From: Streptomyces sp. NRRL F-525
Lineage (GTDB): Bacteria > Actinomycetota > Actinomycetes > Streptomycetales > Streptomycetaceae
Assembly (NCBI RefSeq): GCF_000716605.1
Contig: NZ_JNXE01000017.1
Location: 1 to 64,000 of the forward strand
Length of the DNA stretch: 64,000 nucleotides
Direction: 5' to 3'
The translations under genes and the position numbers were made by a program. Shown here one piece after another: positions 18,835 to 28,268 of this stretch. How positions within the stretch are numbered: the first letter of the stretch is position 1; the number at the start of each line of letters is the position of its first letter. Under the pieces are notes generated by a model. That model saw only the letters and a list, made by a program, of their open reading frames with translations, was not told the origin of the DNA and did not search any database.

Positions 18835-19599
18835 TCATACGGCGCTCCAGCCGTCGTCGACGGGCAGCACGGCGCCGTTGATGTGCCGGGCGGCGTCGGA
18901 GGCGAGGAAGACGAGCGCGGCCGCCTGCTCCTCCGGGAAGGCGATCCGGTCGGAGGCCACGAGCCCGGGGCCGATCACCCCGGGGCCGTGGGCCCGCGCG
19001 TCGACGTCGTAGGTGATGCCCGTCGCGGTGGCCCCGGGGGCGATCGCGTTGGCGCGGATACCCTGGCCCCGGTACATCACGGCGAGGGACTTCACCAGGC
19101 CCACGACGCCGTGCTTGGCGGCGGTGCAGGCGGCGCCCGCCGCGCTTCCGCGCAGACCGGCCTCGGCAGCGGTGAAGACGATCGCGCCGCGCCCGGCGGC
19201 CAGCATGTGCGGCAGCGCGGCCCGGGTGAGCAGGAAGGGCGCTGTCAGATTGACGCGCAGGACCCGCTCCCACTCGGCGTCGCCGGTGTCCGCGAGGGCC
19301 GACATCCGGTCCATGATGCCGGCGTTGTTGATCAGCACGTCCAGGCCGCCGAACGCGTCGACGGTGGTGGCGACGACCTCGTCCACCACCGCCTGTTCGC
19401 TCAGGTCGCCGACGACACGCACGGCGGAACCGCCGTCGTGCTCGATCTCCTTGACCGTCCGCTCGGCGCCCGCCCGGTCGAGGTCCGCCACCACGACCTC
19501 GGCACCGGCGAGCGCGAACTGCAGAGCGGCGGCTCGCCCGATCCCGGACCCCGCCCCGGTGACGACGACACTGCGTCCTTCAAGACCGATGCCGTGCAT
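18835..19599 (-). CDS. Short-chain dehydrogenase/reductase
   Basis: 254 residues, ATG 19599. Classical SDR layout: cofactor loop TGAGSGIG (19-26), an Asp-Leu-Asp after the second strand (VVADLDRAG) indicating NAD(H) preference, and NNAGI. The catalytic Tyr of the YxxxK motif is replaced: the segment reads CTAAKHGVVGL, with Cys where Tyr normally sits and the Lys kept. The C-terminus (INGAVLPVDDGWSAV) is typical of the FabG/3-oxoacyl reductase type. Without the Tyr it may be catalytically altered. It is divergent from the regulator at 19924, with three operator-like repeats between. Confidence 0.85.
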   Translation of the reverse strand: MHGIGLEGRSVVVTGAGSGIGRAAALQFALAGAEVVVADLDRAGAERTVKEIEHDGGSAVRVVGDLSEQAVVDEVVATTVDAFGGLDVLINNAGIMDRMSALADTGDAEWERVLRVNLTAPFLLTRAALPHMLAAGRGAIVFTAAEAGLRGSAAGAACTAAKHGVVGLVKSLAVMYRGQGIRANAIAPGATATGITYDVDARAHGPGVIGPGLVASDRIAFPEEQAAALVFLASDAARHINGAVLPVDDGWSAV

Positions 19600-19834
19600 G
19601 GCGTACTCCTTGGTTCCGCGGGTCCGCCGCGGTCGTCCCGAGGTGGGGGAGACGGTTTGTCCCCGGACCCGGCGCCGATCCGGGGGAGTGGCGGCGGCCG
19701 GGTCCGGGACAGCGCCGACCCCCGTCCCCACGGGTTCGGCGCGGGGGCCGCCTTCCGCTCAAGGCGGCCCCGGCTCTGGTGAGCGAGGGCTCAGCTGTGC
19801 TCCTGACTCCTGGTGGCCCACCGCTGCGGCGGGC

Positions 19835-19909
19835 TTCCTTGAGTTAGGCAAGCGTATCTGACTTACTTGAGTCAAGCAATCGAATGTACATTGCTTGAGT
19901 CAGGCAAGC
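19835..19909. promoter_or_regulatory. Three 19-bp operator-like repeats at 28-bp spacing
   Basis: TTCCTTGAGTTAGGCAAGC (19835-19853), TTACTTGAGTCAAGCAATC (19863-19881) and TTGCTTGAGTCAGGCAAGC (19891-19909) start exactly 28 bases apart. Each is an imperfect palindrome around CTTGA-G-TCAAG. They fill the divergent region between the SDR and the response regulator; the third ends 15 bases before the ATG at 19924. They look like cooperative binding sites for a dimeric regulator, possibly one encoded elsewhere. Confidence 0.75.
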
Positions 19910-19923
19910 AGGACGGTAGGGTG

Positions 19924-20652
19924 ATGCCCATGTCCACGTACGACAGCATCAGTGAGACACGATCACTCGCCCGCGGTGGCGGGCAGCATCTGCTCGTCGC
20001 CGTGGACGAGCCGGACAACGCCGAACTCCTCTCCACGACACTGGGGTTGGCGGGCTACCGGATCAGGACGGCCGGCAACGGCACCGAGGTGGTCTCCCGG
20101 CTCGCGGAGCAGCGGTTCGAACTGGTCGTCATCGACGCGGAGTTGCCCGAGATGGACGCCCTCGCGCAGGGCCGCCGCCTCGTCACGCACCGCCCGCCCG
20201 TCCTCCTGCTCACCGGCTGGGACGCCCTCGACAAGCTGCTGCCCGAACTGGGCGCGGGGGAGCGGGACTACGTCACCAAGCCCTTCCGGATCGCCGAAGT
20301 GCTCGCCCGTATCCAGGTGTTACTGCGCGGCCGGGGTGGCGGACGCGACGGCGCGCTGCACTACGCCGACCTCGTCCTGGACGACACCACCTGCCAGGCG
20401 CGGCGCGGACGGCGCACCCTCGACCTCACGCCCGCGGAGTACCGGCTGCTGCGCCACCTCCTCGTCAACGCGCACAAGGTGCTGTCCAAGGAGCAGATCA
20501 GCCGGTACGTCTGGGGCGACTTCCGCGGCGGCAACGCGATGGAGCAGCTCGTCTCCCGCCTCCGCCGCAAGGTGGACCAGGAAGGCCCGGCGCTCATCCA
20601 TACGCGCCGGGGTTTCGGCTACTGGCTCGGACGGGCGGCCGGTGAAGGGTGA
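19924..20652 (+). CDS. Orphan OmpR/PhoB-type response regulator with a TTA codon
   Basis: 242 residues. The receiver has VAVDEPDN, the phospho-acceptor Asp in VVIDAELPEMD, and the conserved Lys in DYVTKPF. The C-terminal winged helix is complete (LDLTPAEYRLLRHLLVNAHKVLSKEQI...VSRLRRKVD...IHTRRGFGYWL). No kinase gene is adjacent. A leucine codon TTA at 20320-20322 (RIQVLLRG) would make translation depend on the bldA tRNA in a Streptomyces. ATG 19924 is preferred; ATG 19930 is also possible. An intrinsic terminator follows. Confidence 0.88.
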   Translation: MPMSTYDSISETRSLARGGGQHLLVAVDEPDNAELLSTTLGLAGYRIRTAGNGTEVVSRLAEQRFELVVIDAELPEMDALAQGRRLVTHRPPVLLLTGWDALDKLLPELGAGERDYVTKPFRIAEVLARIQVLLRGRGGGRDGALHYADLVLDDTTCQARRGRRTLDLTPAEYRLLRHLLVNAHKVLSKEQISRYVWGDFRGGNAMEQLVSRLRRKVDQEGPALIHTRRGFGYWLGRAAGEG

Positions 20653-20726
20653 GCGCGTGAGTGCTCCGCCGGAGAGTTGCAAGGGATGTGCGGAGCAAAT
20701 ATGGACACCCCGTGAAGTGGGGTGCG

Positions 20727-20760
20727 GGGCGGTGTCACGGTGACGTGGTGCCGCCCTTTT
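20727..20760 (+). terminator. Intrinsic terminator with T-tract
   Basis: GGGCGGTGTCACG (20727-20739) pairs with CGTGGTGCCGCCC (20744-20756), using three G.U pairs, around a GTGA loop. TTTTCTTGTT follows. It lies 74 bases after the response regulator stop and is one of the few hairpins in this window followed by a real T-tract. Confidence 0.85.
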
Positions 20761-21018
20761 CTTGTTGCGTCGGCGAGTCGGTGGCGTCACGCACACGTCG
20801 GTCAACTCGCCTGTAATTCATCTGAGTTGACCCTCCCTGACATCTCTGTCCGGTTCATGGCAACAGTGTCGACGTGTGATCTGGGCCACGTCAGGTTGTT
20901 GTCAGGGAACTGACCGGAAGGCGTCAGCCCGCTCTGTTTGCATGTGCTCATCGAGGCCTCGATCCCAGTACCCCGGCGCTCCGCCCCCACGTGGAGCCCC
21001 CCACCACCGAGGAGAGAC
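20761..21018 (+). promoter_or_regulatory. Upstream region of the P450 cassette
   Basis: This stretch, together with the preceding 108 bases, is a 366-base non-coding gap. It has an inverted repeat, GTCAACT (20801-20807) and AGTTGAC (20825-20831), spaced by 17 bases and lying 190 bases before the P450 start. It is AT-richer than its surroundings (around 20810-20900), so it is the likely promoter region of the P450 operon. No confident -10/-35 pair. Confidence 0.35.
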
Positions 21019-22260
21019 ATGGCCGACACCCTGACCGACACCGCGCCCGACACGGCAGCGGCGGTCCCCGAATACCCGATGCAGCGGGACGCGCGCTGCC
21101 CCCTCGCCCCGCCGCCCGCCGTGCACGGTCTGCGCGACGGGAAACCGATCAGCCGCGTCCGCATCTGGAACGGCACCACGCCCTGGCTGATCACCCGCCA
21201 CGCCGACCAGCGCGCCCTGCTCACCGACCCCCGCGTCAGCGACGACGACCTGGAATCGGGCTTCCCCTACGTCAACGCGCACCGCGCCGAGATCGCCCCG
21301 CACACCCCGCGGATGATCACCAACACCGACGCGCCCGAGCACACCCGGCTGCGCCGGACGGTCAACGCCCCGTTCGTCGTCAAGCGGATCGAGGCCATGC
21401 GGGCACCTATTCAGAAGATCGTCGACGAGCTGATCGACGGCATGCTGGCCGGCCCCAACCCGGCCGACCTGCTCACCGCGCTCGCCCTGCCCGTCCCCTC
21501 GCTGGTCATCGCCGAACTGCTCGGAGTGCCGTACGAGGACCACGACTTCTTCCAGCGCAACAGCAGCATCGCCCTCGACAGCGCCGCGTCGCCCGAGGAG
21601 GCGCGGGCGGCGAGCGGCGCGCTGGCCGCCTATCTGGACAAGCTCATCGGGCTGCGGCTGGAGCACCCGGCCGAGGGCGTGCTGTCCGAGATGGCCGGGC
21701 GCGTCAACAACGGTGAGATGACCCGCACCGAGGCCGTCCACATGGGCGTCGCCATGCTCATCGCCGGGCACGAGACCACCGCCACGATGATCAGCCTCGG
21801 CACGCTCGCCCTGCTCCAGAACCCCGGCCAACTCGCCCTGGTGCGCGACACGGACGACCCGAAGGTCATCGCCGGCGCGGTCGACGAACTCCTCCGCTAC
21901 CTCACCATCGTGCAGACCGGCGTCCGCCGCGTCGCCAAGGAGGACATCGAGATCGGCGGCGTCACCATCCGTGCCGGCGAGGGCATGATCTTCGACCTGC
22001 ACGCCGCGAACTGGGACCCCGAGGCCTTCCCCGAGGCCGACCGCCTCGACATCACCCGCTCCGCCCGCCAGCACCAGGGCTTCGGCTACGGCCCCCACCA
22101 GTGCCTCGGCCAGAACCTCGCCCGCCTCGAACTCCAGGTCGTCTACGGCACCCTCTACCGCCGCATCCCGACCCTCCGACTGGCCGCCCCCATCGAGCAG
22201 TTGGCCTTCGACCGCACCGGCACCACCTACGGCGTGGCCTGCCTGCCCGTCGCCTGGTGA
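21019..22260 (+). CDS. Cytochrome P450 (CYP105-like)
   Basis: 413 residues, ATG 21019 with GAGGAGAG just upstream; an in-frame start 81 bases earlier lacks conservation. Signatures: I-helix oxygen motif GHETTATM, K-helix ExxR within VDELLRY, and heme-ligand Cys362 in FGYGPHQCLGQNLA. N-terminus and spacing resemble soluble actinobacterial class I P450s, nearest CYP105 in my judgement. It receives electrons from the ferredoxin and reductase immediately downstream. The substrate is unknown; the adjacent SDR and Baeyer-Villiger enzyme suggest a hydroxylation-oxidation-ring-insertion sequence on an alicyclic, terpenoid or steroid-like compound (inference). Confidence 0.92.
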   Translation: MADTLTDTAPDTAAAVPEYPMQRDARCPLAPPPAVHGLRDGKPISRVRIWNGTTPWLITRHADQRALLTDPRVSDDDLESGFPYVNAHRAEIAPHTPRMITNTDAPEHTRLRRTVNAPFVVKRIEAMRAPIQKIVDELIDGMLAGPNPADLLTALALPVPSLVIAELLGVPYEDHDFFQRNSSIALDSAASPEEARAASGALAAYLDKLIGLRLEHPAEGVLSEMAGRVNNGEMTRTEAVHMGVAMLIAGHETTATMISLGTLALLQNPGQLALVRDTDDPKVIAGAVDELLRYLTIVQTGVRRVAKEDIEIGGVTIRAGEGMIFDLHAANWDPEAFPEADRLDITRSARQHQGFGYGPHQCLGQNLARLELQVVYGTLYRRIPTLRLAAPIEQLAFDRTGTTYGVACLPVAW

Positions 22261-22300
22261 CACCCCCCTCACGAACGAACCGAGAGCAAAGGACACGGCC

Positions 22301-22498
22301 ATGAAGGTCGAACTCGACGAACCGAAATGCGTCGCCTCCGGGCAGTGCGTGGTCGCCGCCCCCGACGTCTTCGACCAGCGTGACGACGACGGCGTGGCGA
22401 TCCTCCTGGAGGAGCAGCCCGGCGCCGAACTCCTCGACGACGTACGGGAAGCCGTGGCGGTCTGCCCGGCCGCGGCCATCCGACTGGTGGAGCAGTGA
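22301..22498 (+). CDS. 3Fe-4S ferredoxin
   Basis: 65 residues. Three cluster cysteines are visible: Cys10 and Cys16 (CVASGQC) and Cys55 (VCPAAAI). Position 13, where a fourth ligand would occur in 4Fe-4S proteins, is Ser, so a 3Fe-4S cluster is expected, as in P450 partner ferredoxins of actinobacteria. The acidic surface is typical. It sits 40 bases after the P450 and overlaps the reductase gene by 4 bases (GTGA), so it is translated with its reductase. Confidence 0.93.
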   Translation: MKVELDEPKCVASGQCVVAAPDVFDQRDDDGVAILLEEQPGAELLDDVREAVAVCPAAAIRLVEQ

Positions 22499-23670
22499 CA
22501 CGGATCGTCGTCGTCGGAGCCTCGGCCGCCGGACTCGCGGCGGCCGAGACCCTCCGCCGCGAGGGCTACACCGGCACGCTGACCCTCGTGGGCGATGAAC
22601 CGCACCTGCCCTACGACCGGCCGCCGCTCTCCAAGCAGGTCCTCGCCGCCGAGTGGGAACCCGACCGGATCGCCCTGCGCACCCCGGCCGATCTGAGCGC
22701 GCACGACCTCGACCTGCGTCTCGGCGTCGCCGCGACCGCGCTCGACGTCGCCGCGCAGGAGGTGTGGCTCTCGGACGGCGCGCAGGTGTCGTACGACGGG
22801 CTCATCATCGCCACCGGAGTGCGACCGCGGCGGCTGCCCGGCGAGGGCGCGCATGTGCTGCGCACCCTCAACGACGCGCTCATGCTGCGTGAACGGCTGG
22901 GCCCCGGGCGGAAGTTGGTGGTGGTCGGCGCCGGTTTCCTCGGCGCGGAGGCCGCCGCCGTGGCCTGGCGCCTGGGCGCCGAGGTCACCCTGCTGGAACC
23001 GGCCCCTGTGCCGCTGGCGCACGCCGTCGGCGAGCAGGTCGGGCAGGTGCTGGCGCAGGCGCACGTGGACCACGGCGTGAAGCTGCGCACCGGTGTCTCC
23101 GTCACCGAGGTGACCGACGAGGGCGTACGGCTCGGGGCCGGCGAGGAGATCGAGGCCGACGAGGTGCTCGTCGCGATCGGCTCGCTGCCCAACACCGAGT
23201 GGCTCGCCGGGAGCGGGCTTTCCGTCGGTGACGGCGTGGTGTGCGACGAGTACTGCGAGGCCGCCAAGAACGTGTACGCGGCCGGTGACGTCGCCCGCTG
23301 GTACAACCCGCTCTTCGAGACGTCGATGCGGATCGAACACCGCACCAACGCCGCCGAACAGGGCATGGCCGCCGCACGCAACCTCCTCGACTCGGAGGCG
23401 CGCAAGGCGTTCTCACCCGTGCCGTACTTCTGGTCCGACCAGTACGACATGAAGATCCAGGCCTACGGCTATCTGCGCGGCCACGACGAAGTCGCCGTGG
23501 TGGACGGGGACTTGGGCGAGCGGCGGTTCGTGGCCGCCTACCGCACCGGCGACCGGCTCACTGGCGCCCTCGCGGTCGGCATGCCGCCCAAGGCGATCCG
23601 CGTATGGCGACAGGCCATCGTGGCCGGAGCGAGTTGGCAGGAGGCCGTCCATGGCGCAACGACCGTCTGA
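22495..23670 (+). CDS. NAD(P)H:ferredoxin reductase, FAD-dependent
   Basis: 391 residues, start GTG 22495. FAD-binding [14 protein letters not shown] at the N-terminus, second dinucleotide motif VVVGAGFLGAEAAAVAWRLG near residue 140, and the FAD-contact motif VYAAGDVARW near residue 260 define a putidaredoxin-reductase/Rhodocoxin-reductase-type protein with a C-terminal domain (YFWSDQYDMKIQAYG). It transfers electrons from NAD(P)H to the ferredoxin. Its 3' end overlaps the SDR gene by 20 bases. Confidence 0.93.
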   Translation: MTRIVVVGASAAGLAAAETLRREGYTGTLTLVGDEPHLPYDRPPLSKQVLAAEWEPDRIALRTPADLSAHDLDLRLGVAATALDVAAQEVWLSDGAQVSYDGLIIATGVRPRRLPGEGAHVLRTLNDALMLRERLGPGRKLVVVGAGFLGAEAAAVAWRLGAEVTLLEPAPVPLAHAVGEQVGQVLAQAHVDHGVKLRTGVSVTEVTDEGVRLGAGEEIEADEVLVAIGSLPNTEWLAGSGLSVGDGVVCDEYCEAAKNVYAAGDVARWYNPLFETSMRIEHRTNAAEQGMAAARNLLDSEARKAFSPVPYFWSDQYDMKIQAYGYLRGHDEVAVVDGDLGERRFVAAYRTGDRLTGALAVGMPPKAIRVWRQAIVAGASWQEAVHGATTV

Positions 23671-24490
23671 GGAACCCCGCGACGTCGTCGTGGTCACCGG
23701 TGCGGGAGGCATGGGGACGGCGATCGCGCGCCGCCTCGGCAGCGGCCGCACCCTGTTCCTCGCCGACGCCTCACGCGGTCAACTCGACCGTACCGTCGCC
23801 GCGTTGAAGGCCGAGGGCTACGCGGCGCACGGCGTCCTCACCGACATCTCCGACCATGCGGCCGTCGACAAGCTGGCCCGGACGGCGGCCGGTGAGGGCC
23901 GGGTCGTCGCCGTGGCGCACACCGCCGGGGTCTCCGCCTCGATCGCCTCGGCGCGGACGATCCTGGAGGTCGACCTGCTGGGCACGGTCCATGTGATCGA
24001 CGCCTTCGAGGCGGTCGCCGGGCGCGGCACCGCACTCGTCGCCGTCTCCAGCATGGCCGGGCACTACGCCTCGCTCAGCCCCGAGGACGAGGCCGCGCTC
24101 GCGACCCTGCCGGCGGAGGAACTGCTCTCCCTGCCCGTCGTCGCGGCCGTGGGGGACGACTCGCTGCGCGCCTACATGGTCGCCAAGCGCGCCAACCACG
24201 TGCGCGTGGAGGCCGCCGCGCTCGCCTGGAACCTGCGCGGCGCCCGCATCAACTCCGTGAGCCCCGGCGTCATTTCGACCGCGATGTCGAAGGCGGAGGC
24301 CGAGTCGCCGCACGGCGGGCACATGCTCAAGATGCTCGACGACTGCGGAGCGGGACGCACCGGCACACCCGGCGAGATCGCCGACGCGGTGGCCTTCCTC
24401 ACCGGCCCGCAGGCCCAGTTCATCACCGGCACCGACCTGCTCGTCGACGGCGGGCAGGCCGCCTGGGTCCGCCGGCACATGCGGCACTGA
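23651..24490 (+). CDS. Short-chain dehydrogenase of the P450 cassette
   Basis: 279 residues. Cofactor loop TGAGGMGTAIAR, catalytic SSMAGHYAS with Ser and YMVAK with Tyr and Lys, and a C-terminal ITGTDLLVDGGQAAW. The NAD-binding strand is followed by LADASRGQ, favouring NAD+. It lies within the P450-ferredoxin-reductase transcript, so it would plausibly oxidise the alcohol made by the P450 to a ketone, the substrate type of the downstream Baeyer-Villiger enzyme. A shortened YxxxK loop with an insertion before it (SPEDEAALATLPAEELLSLP) is typical of one SDR subgroup. Confidence 0.88.
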   Translation: MAQRPSEEPRDVVVVTGAGGMGTAIARRLGSGRTLFLADASRGQLDRTVAALKAEGYAAHGVLTDISDHAAVDKLARTAAGEGRVVAVAHTAGVSASIASARTILEVDLLGTVHVIDAFEAVAGRGTALVAVSSMAGHYASLSPEDEAALATLPAEELLSLPVVAAVGDDSLRAYMVAKRANHVRVEAAALAWNLRGARINSVSPGVISTAMSKAEAESPHGGHMLKMLDDCGAGRTGTPGEIADAVAFLTGPQAQFITGTDLLVDGGQAAWVRRHMRH

Positions 24491-24584
24491 CCGTCCCGCC
24501 CCGGACGCCGGTCACCCCACGGACACCGGCGTCCGGCCCTGTCGTACCGCATCGCACCCCTCGCCCACCGCAGAGAGGACCAGC

Positions 24585-26366
<1,782 letters not shown>

Positions 26367-26390
26367 GGTGACGGCGGAGGGGCGGGGGTC

Positions 26391-27287
26391 TCAGTCCCTG
26401 GTGGTGAGAATGCTCAGCGCGTTCGCGGCCACGACGGCACCGATGCCCGCCCACTCCGCCCAGCCCAGCCGCTGCCCGAGGCCGATCCACCCGACCACGG
26501 CCGCGAGCACCGGGTTGACGCTCATGAACAGCCCGAACGCCGGAGCCGGCACCCGGCGCAGCGTGAACAGGTCGGCCAGATACGGCACCGCCGACGACAG
26601 CACCCCGGCCGCCACCGCGCACGCGGCCGCCGTGAGCGTCGGCGGATGCCGGACCGCGACGACGATCCCGACCGGCAGGAACATCAGCGCGGACACCCCG
26701 GCCGCCGTCGCCGAACCCTGCGCTCCGGGTATGCGCCGTCCGACGGTCCGGTTGAGCAGGATGTACGACGCCCAGCACACGGCGGCCAGCAGCCCCAGTC
26801 CCATGCCCAGATAGTCGGCCGAGGGGCGCGGCCGCATCAGCGTGACCACGCCCGCCACCGCGATCAGCGCACAGCAGGCGTCCACGCGGCGCCGGGTCGC
26901 GGCCAGCGCGATGGACAGCGGGCCCAGGAACTCGAGCGTCACCGCCAGCCCGAGGCCGACACGGTCGATCGCGGTGTACAGGGACAGGTTCATCGTCCCG
27001 AACACCACGGCCAGCAGCAGCACCGGCCACCACTGCCGCCAGACGAACTCCCGCAACCGGGGCCTGCCCACGGCGAACAGGACGGCGGCGGCGACGTACT
27101 GGCGTACCGCGACGACCCCCACGGGCCCGATGACCGGGAAGGCGAGCGAGCCGATCGCCGCGCCGATCTGGTTGGACAGCCCGCTGCCGGCCATGGTGGC
27201 GACCCCGGCCAGGCCCACGCGGGACGGCTGCGGGGTGCCGTGTGACGTGGTGGGCAGGGGAGTTGTCGCTGAGGAGGCTCCAGACAT
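26391..27287 (-). CDS. EamA/DMT-family transporter
   Basis: 298 residues with about ten transmembrane segments in two repeated EamA halves (for example VRQYVAAAVLFAV and LGLLAAVCWASYILLN). The second-half motif VPAPAFGLFMSVNPVLAAVVGWIGLGQ is typical of RhtA/EamA-like amino-acid or metabolite exporters. It is convergent with the BVMO gene and divergent from a LysR gene whose presumed operator lies between them. Substrate unknown. Confidence 0.88.
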   Translation of the reverse strand: MSGASSATTPLPTTSHGTPQPSRVGLAGVATMAGSGLSNQIGAAIGSLAFPVIGPVGVVAVRQYVAAAVLFAVGRPRLREFVWRQWWPVLLLAVVFGTMNLSLYTAIDRVGLGLAVTLEFLGPLSIALAATRRRVDACCALIAVAGVVTLMRPRPSADYLGMGLGLLAAVCWASYILLNRTVGRRIPGAQGSATAAGVSALMFLPVGIVVAVRHPPTLTAAACAVAAGVLSSAVPYLADLFTLRRVPAPAFGLFMSVNPVLAAVVGWIGLGQRLGWAEWAGIGAVVAANALSILTTRD

Positions 27288-27313
27288 GCTCCGATCGTGC
27301 GCCTGATCAGCAC

Positions 27314-27328
27314 TTGCGCAAAATGCAA
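27314..27328. promoter_or_regulatory. LysR-type T-N11-A box
   Basis: TTGCGCAAAATGCAA has TTGC/GCAA arms and contains the T-N11-A pattern of LysR sites. It lies between the divergent EamA (27287) and LysR (27356) starts, the classical position for regulator binding at both promoters. Confidence 0.65.
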
Positions 27329-27355
27329 CAACGGGACGATCTATACGCTGGAGTC

Positions 27356-28210
27356 ATGGATCTGGAGCTGAGACAGCTGCGCTGCCTCGTCGCGATCGTC
27401 GACGAGGGCACCTTCACCGACGCCGCCGCCACCCTCGGCGTCTCCCAGGCCGCCGTCTCCCGCACTCTCGCCTCGCTCGAACGCGCCCTGGGCGTACGGC
27501 TGTTGAGGCGCACCTCGCGGGCGGTGACCCCGACCGGCACCGGGCTGCGGGTGGTCGCCCACGCCCGGCGGGTGCTCGCCGAGGTCGACGACCTGGTCCG
27601 TGACGCCACCTCGGGCCACGTCCATCTGCGGATCGGCTACGCCTGGTCGGCGCTCGGCCGGCACACGCTGCCCTTCCAGCGCCGCTGGAGCCGGACGCAC
27701 CCGGAGACCGACCTGCACCTGGTCCGCGTCAACTCGGCCACCGCCGGGCTCGGCGAAGGCGCCTGCGAACTCGCCGTAGTACGCAGGCCGTTGGACGACC
27801 GGCGGTTCGAGTCGGCCATCGTCGGGCTGGAGCGACGGCTGTGCGCCATGGCCTCCGACGACCCCCTCGCCCGGCGCCGCTCGGTCCGGCTGGCCGACCT
27901 CGCGGGGCGCACCCTCCTCGTCGACCGCCGTACCGGCACCACGACCGCCGACCTGTGGCCGCCCGACTCCCGGCCCGCCACCGAGGACACCCACGACGTG
28001 GACGACTGGCTCACCATGATTGCCACCGGCCGCAGCGTCGGCATGACCGCGGAGGCGACCGCCAACCAGTACCAGCGGCCCGGAGTCGTCTACCGTCCGG
28101 TGCGTGACGCCGAGCCCATCGCCGTACGGCTCGCCTGGTGGAAGGACGACCCGCACCCCGCCACCCAGGCCGTGCTGGAACTGCTCACCGCGCTCTACCG
28201 CGAGCCCTGA
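27356..28210 (+). CDS. LysR family transcriptional regulator
   Basis: 284 residues, ATG 27356. The N-terminal helix-turn-helix is clear (ELRQLRCLVAIVDEGTFTDAAATLGVSQAAVSRTLASLERALGVRLL). The effector domain follows from residue about 90 (HLRIGYAWSALGRHTLPFQ). It is divergent from the EamA exporter gene and probably activates it when an effector is present, through the box at 27314. LysR/EamA pairs commonly handle amino-acid or metabolite export. Confidence 0.9.
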   Translation: MDLELRQLRCLVAIVDEGTFTDAAATLGVSQAAVSRTLASLERALGVRLLRRTSRAVTPTGTGLRVVAHARRVLAEVDDLVRDATSGHVHLRIGYAWSALGRHTLPFQRRWSRTHPETDLHLVRVNSATAGLGEGACELAVVRRPLDDRRFESAIVGLERRLCAMASDDPLARRRSVRLADLAGRTLLVDRRTGTTTADLWPPDSRPATEDTHDVDDWLTMIATGRSVGMTAEATANQYQRPGVVYRPVRDAEPIAVRLAWWKDDPHPATQAVLELLTALYREP

Positions 28211-28268
28211 GTCACCCTTGTGGCCCACGGCGGTGGCCTCCGCCGGGGGCCGACTCGACGCTGACACC

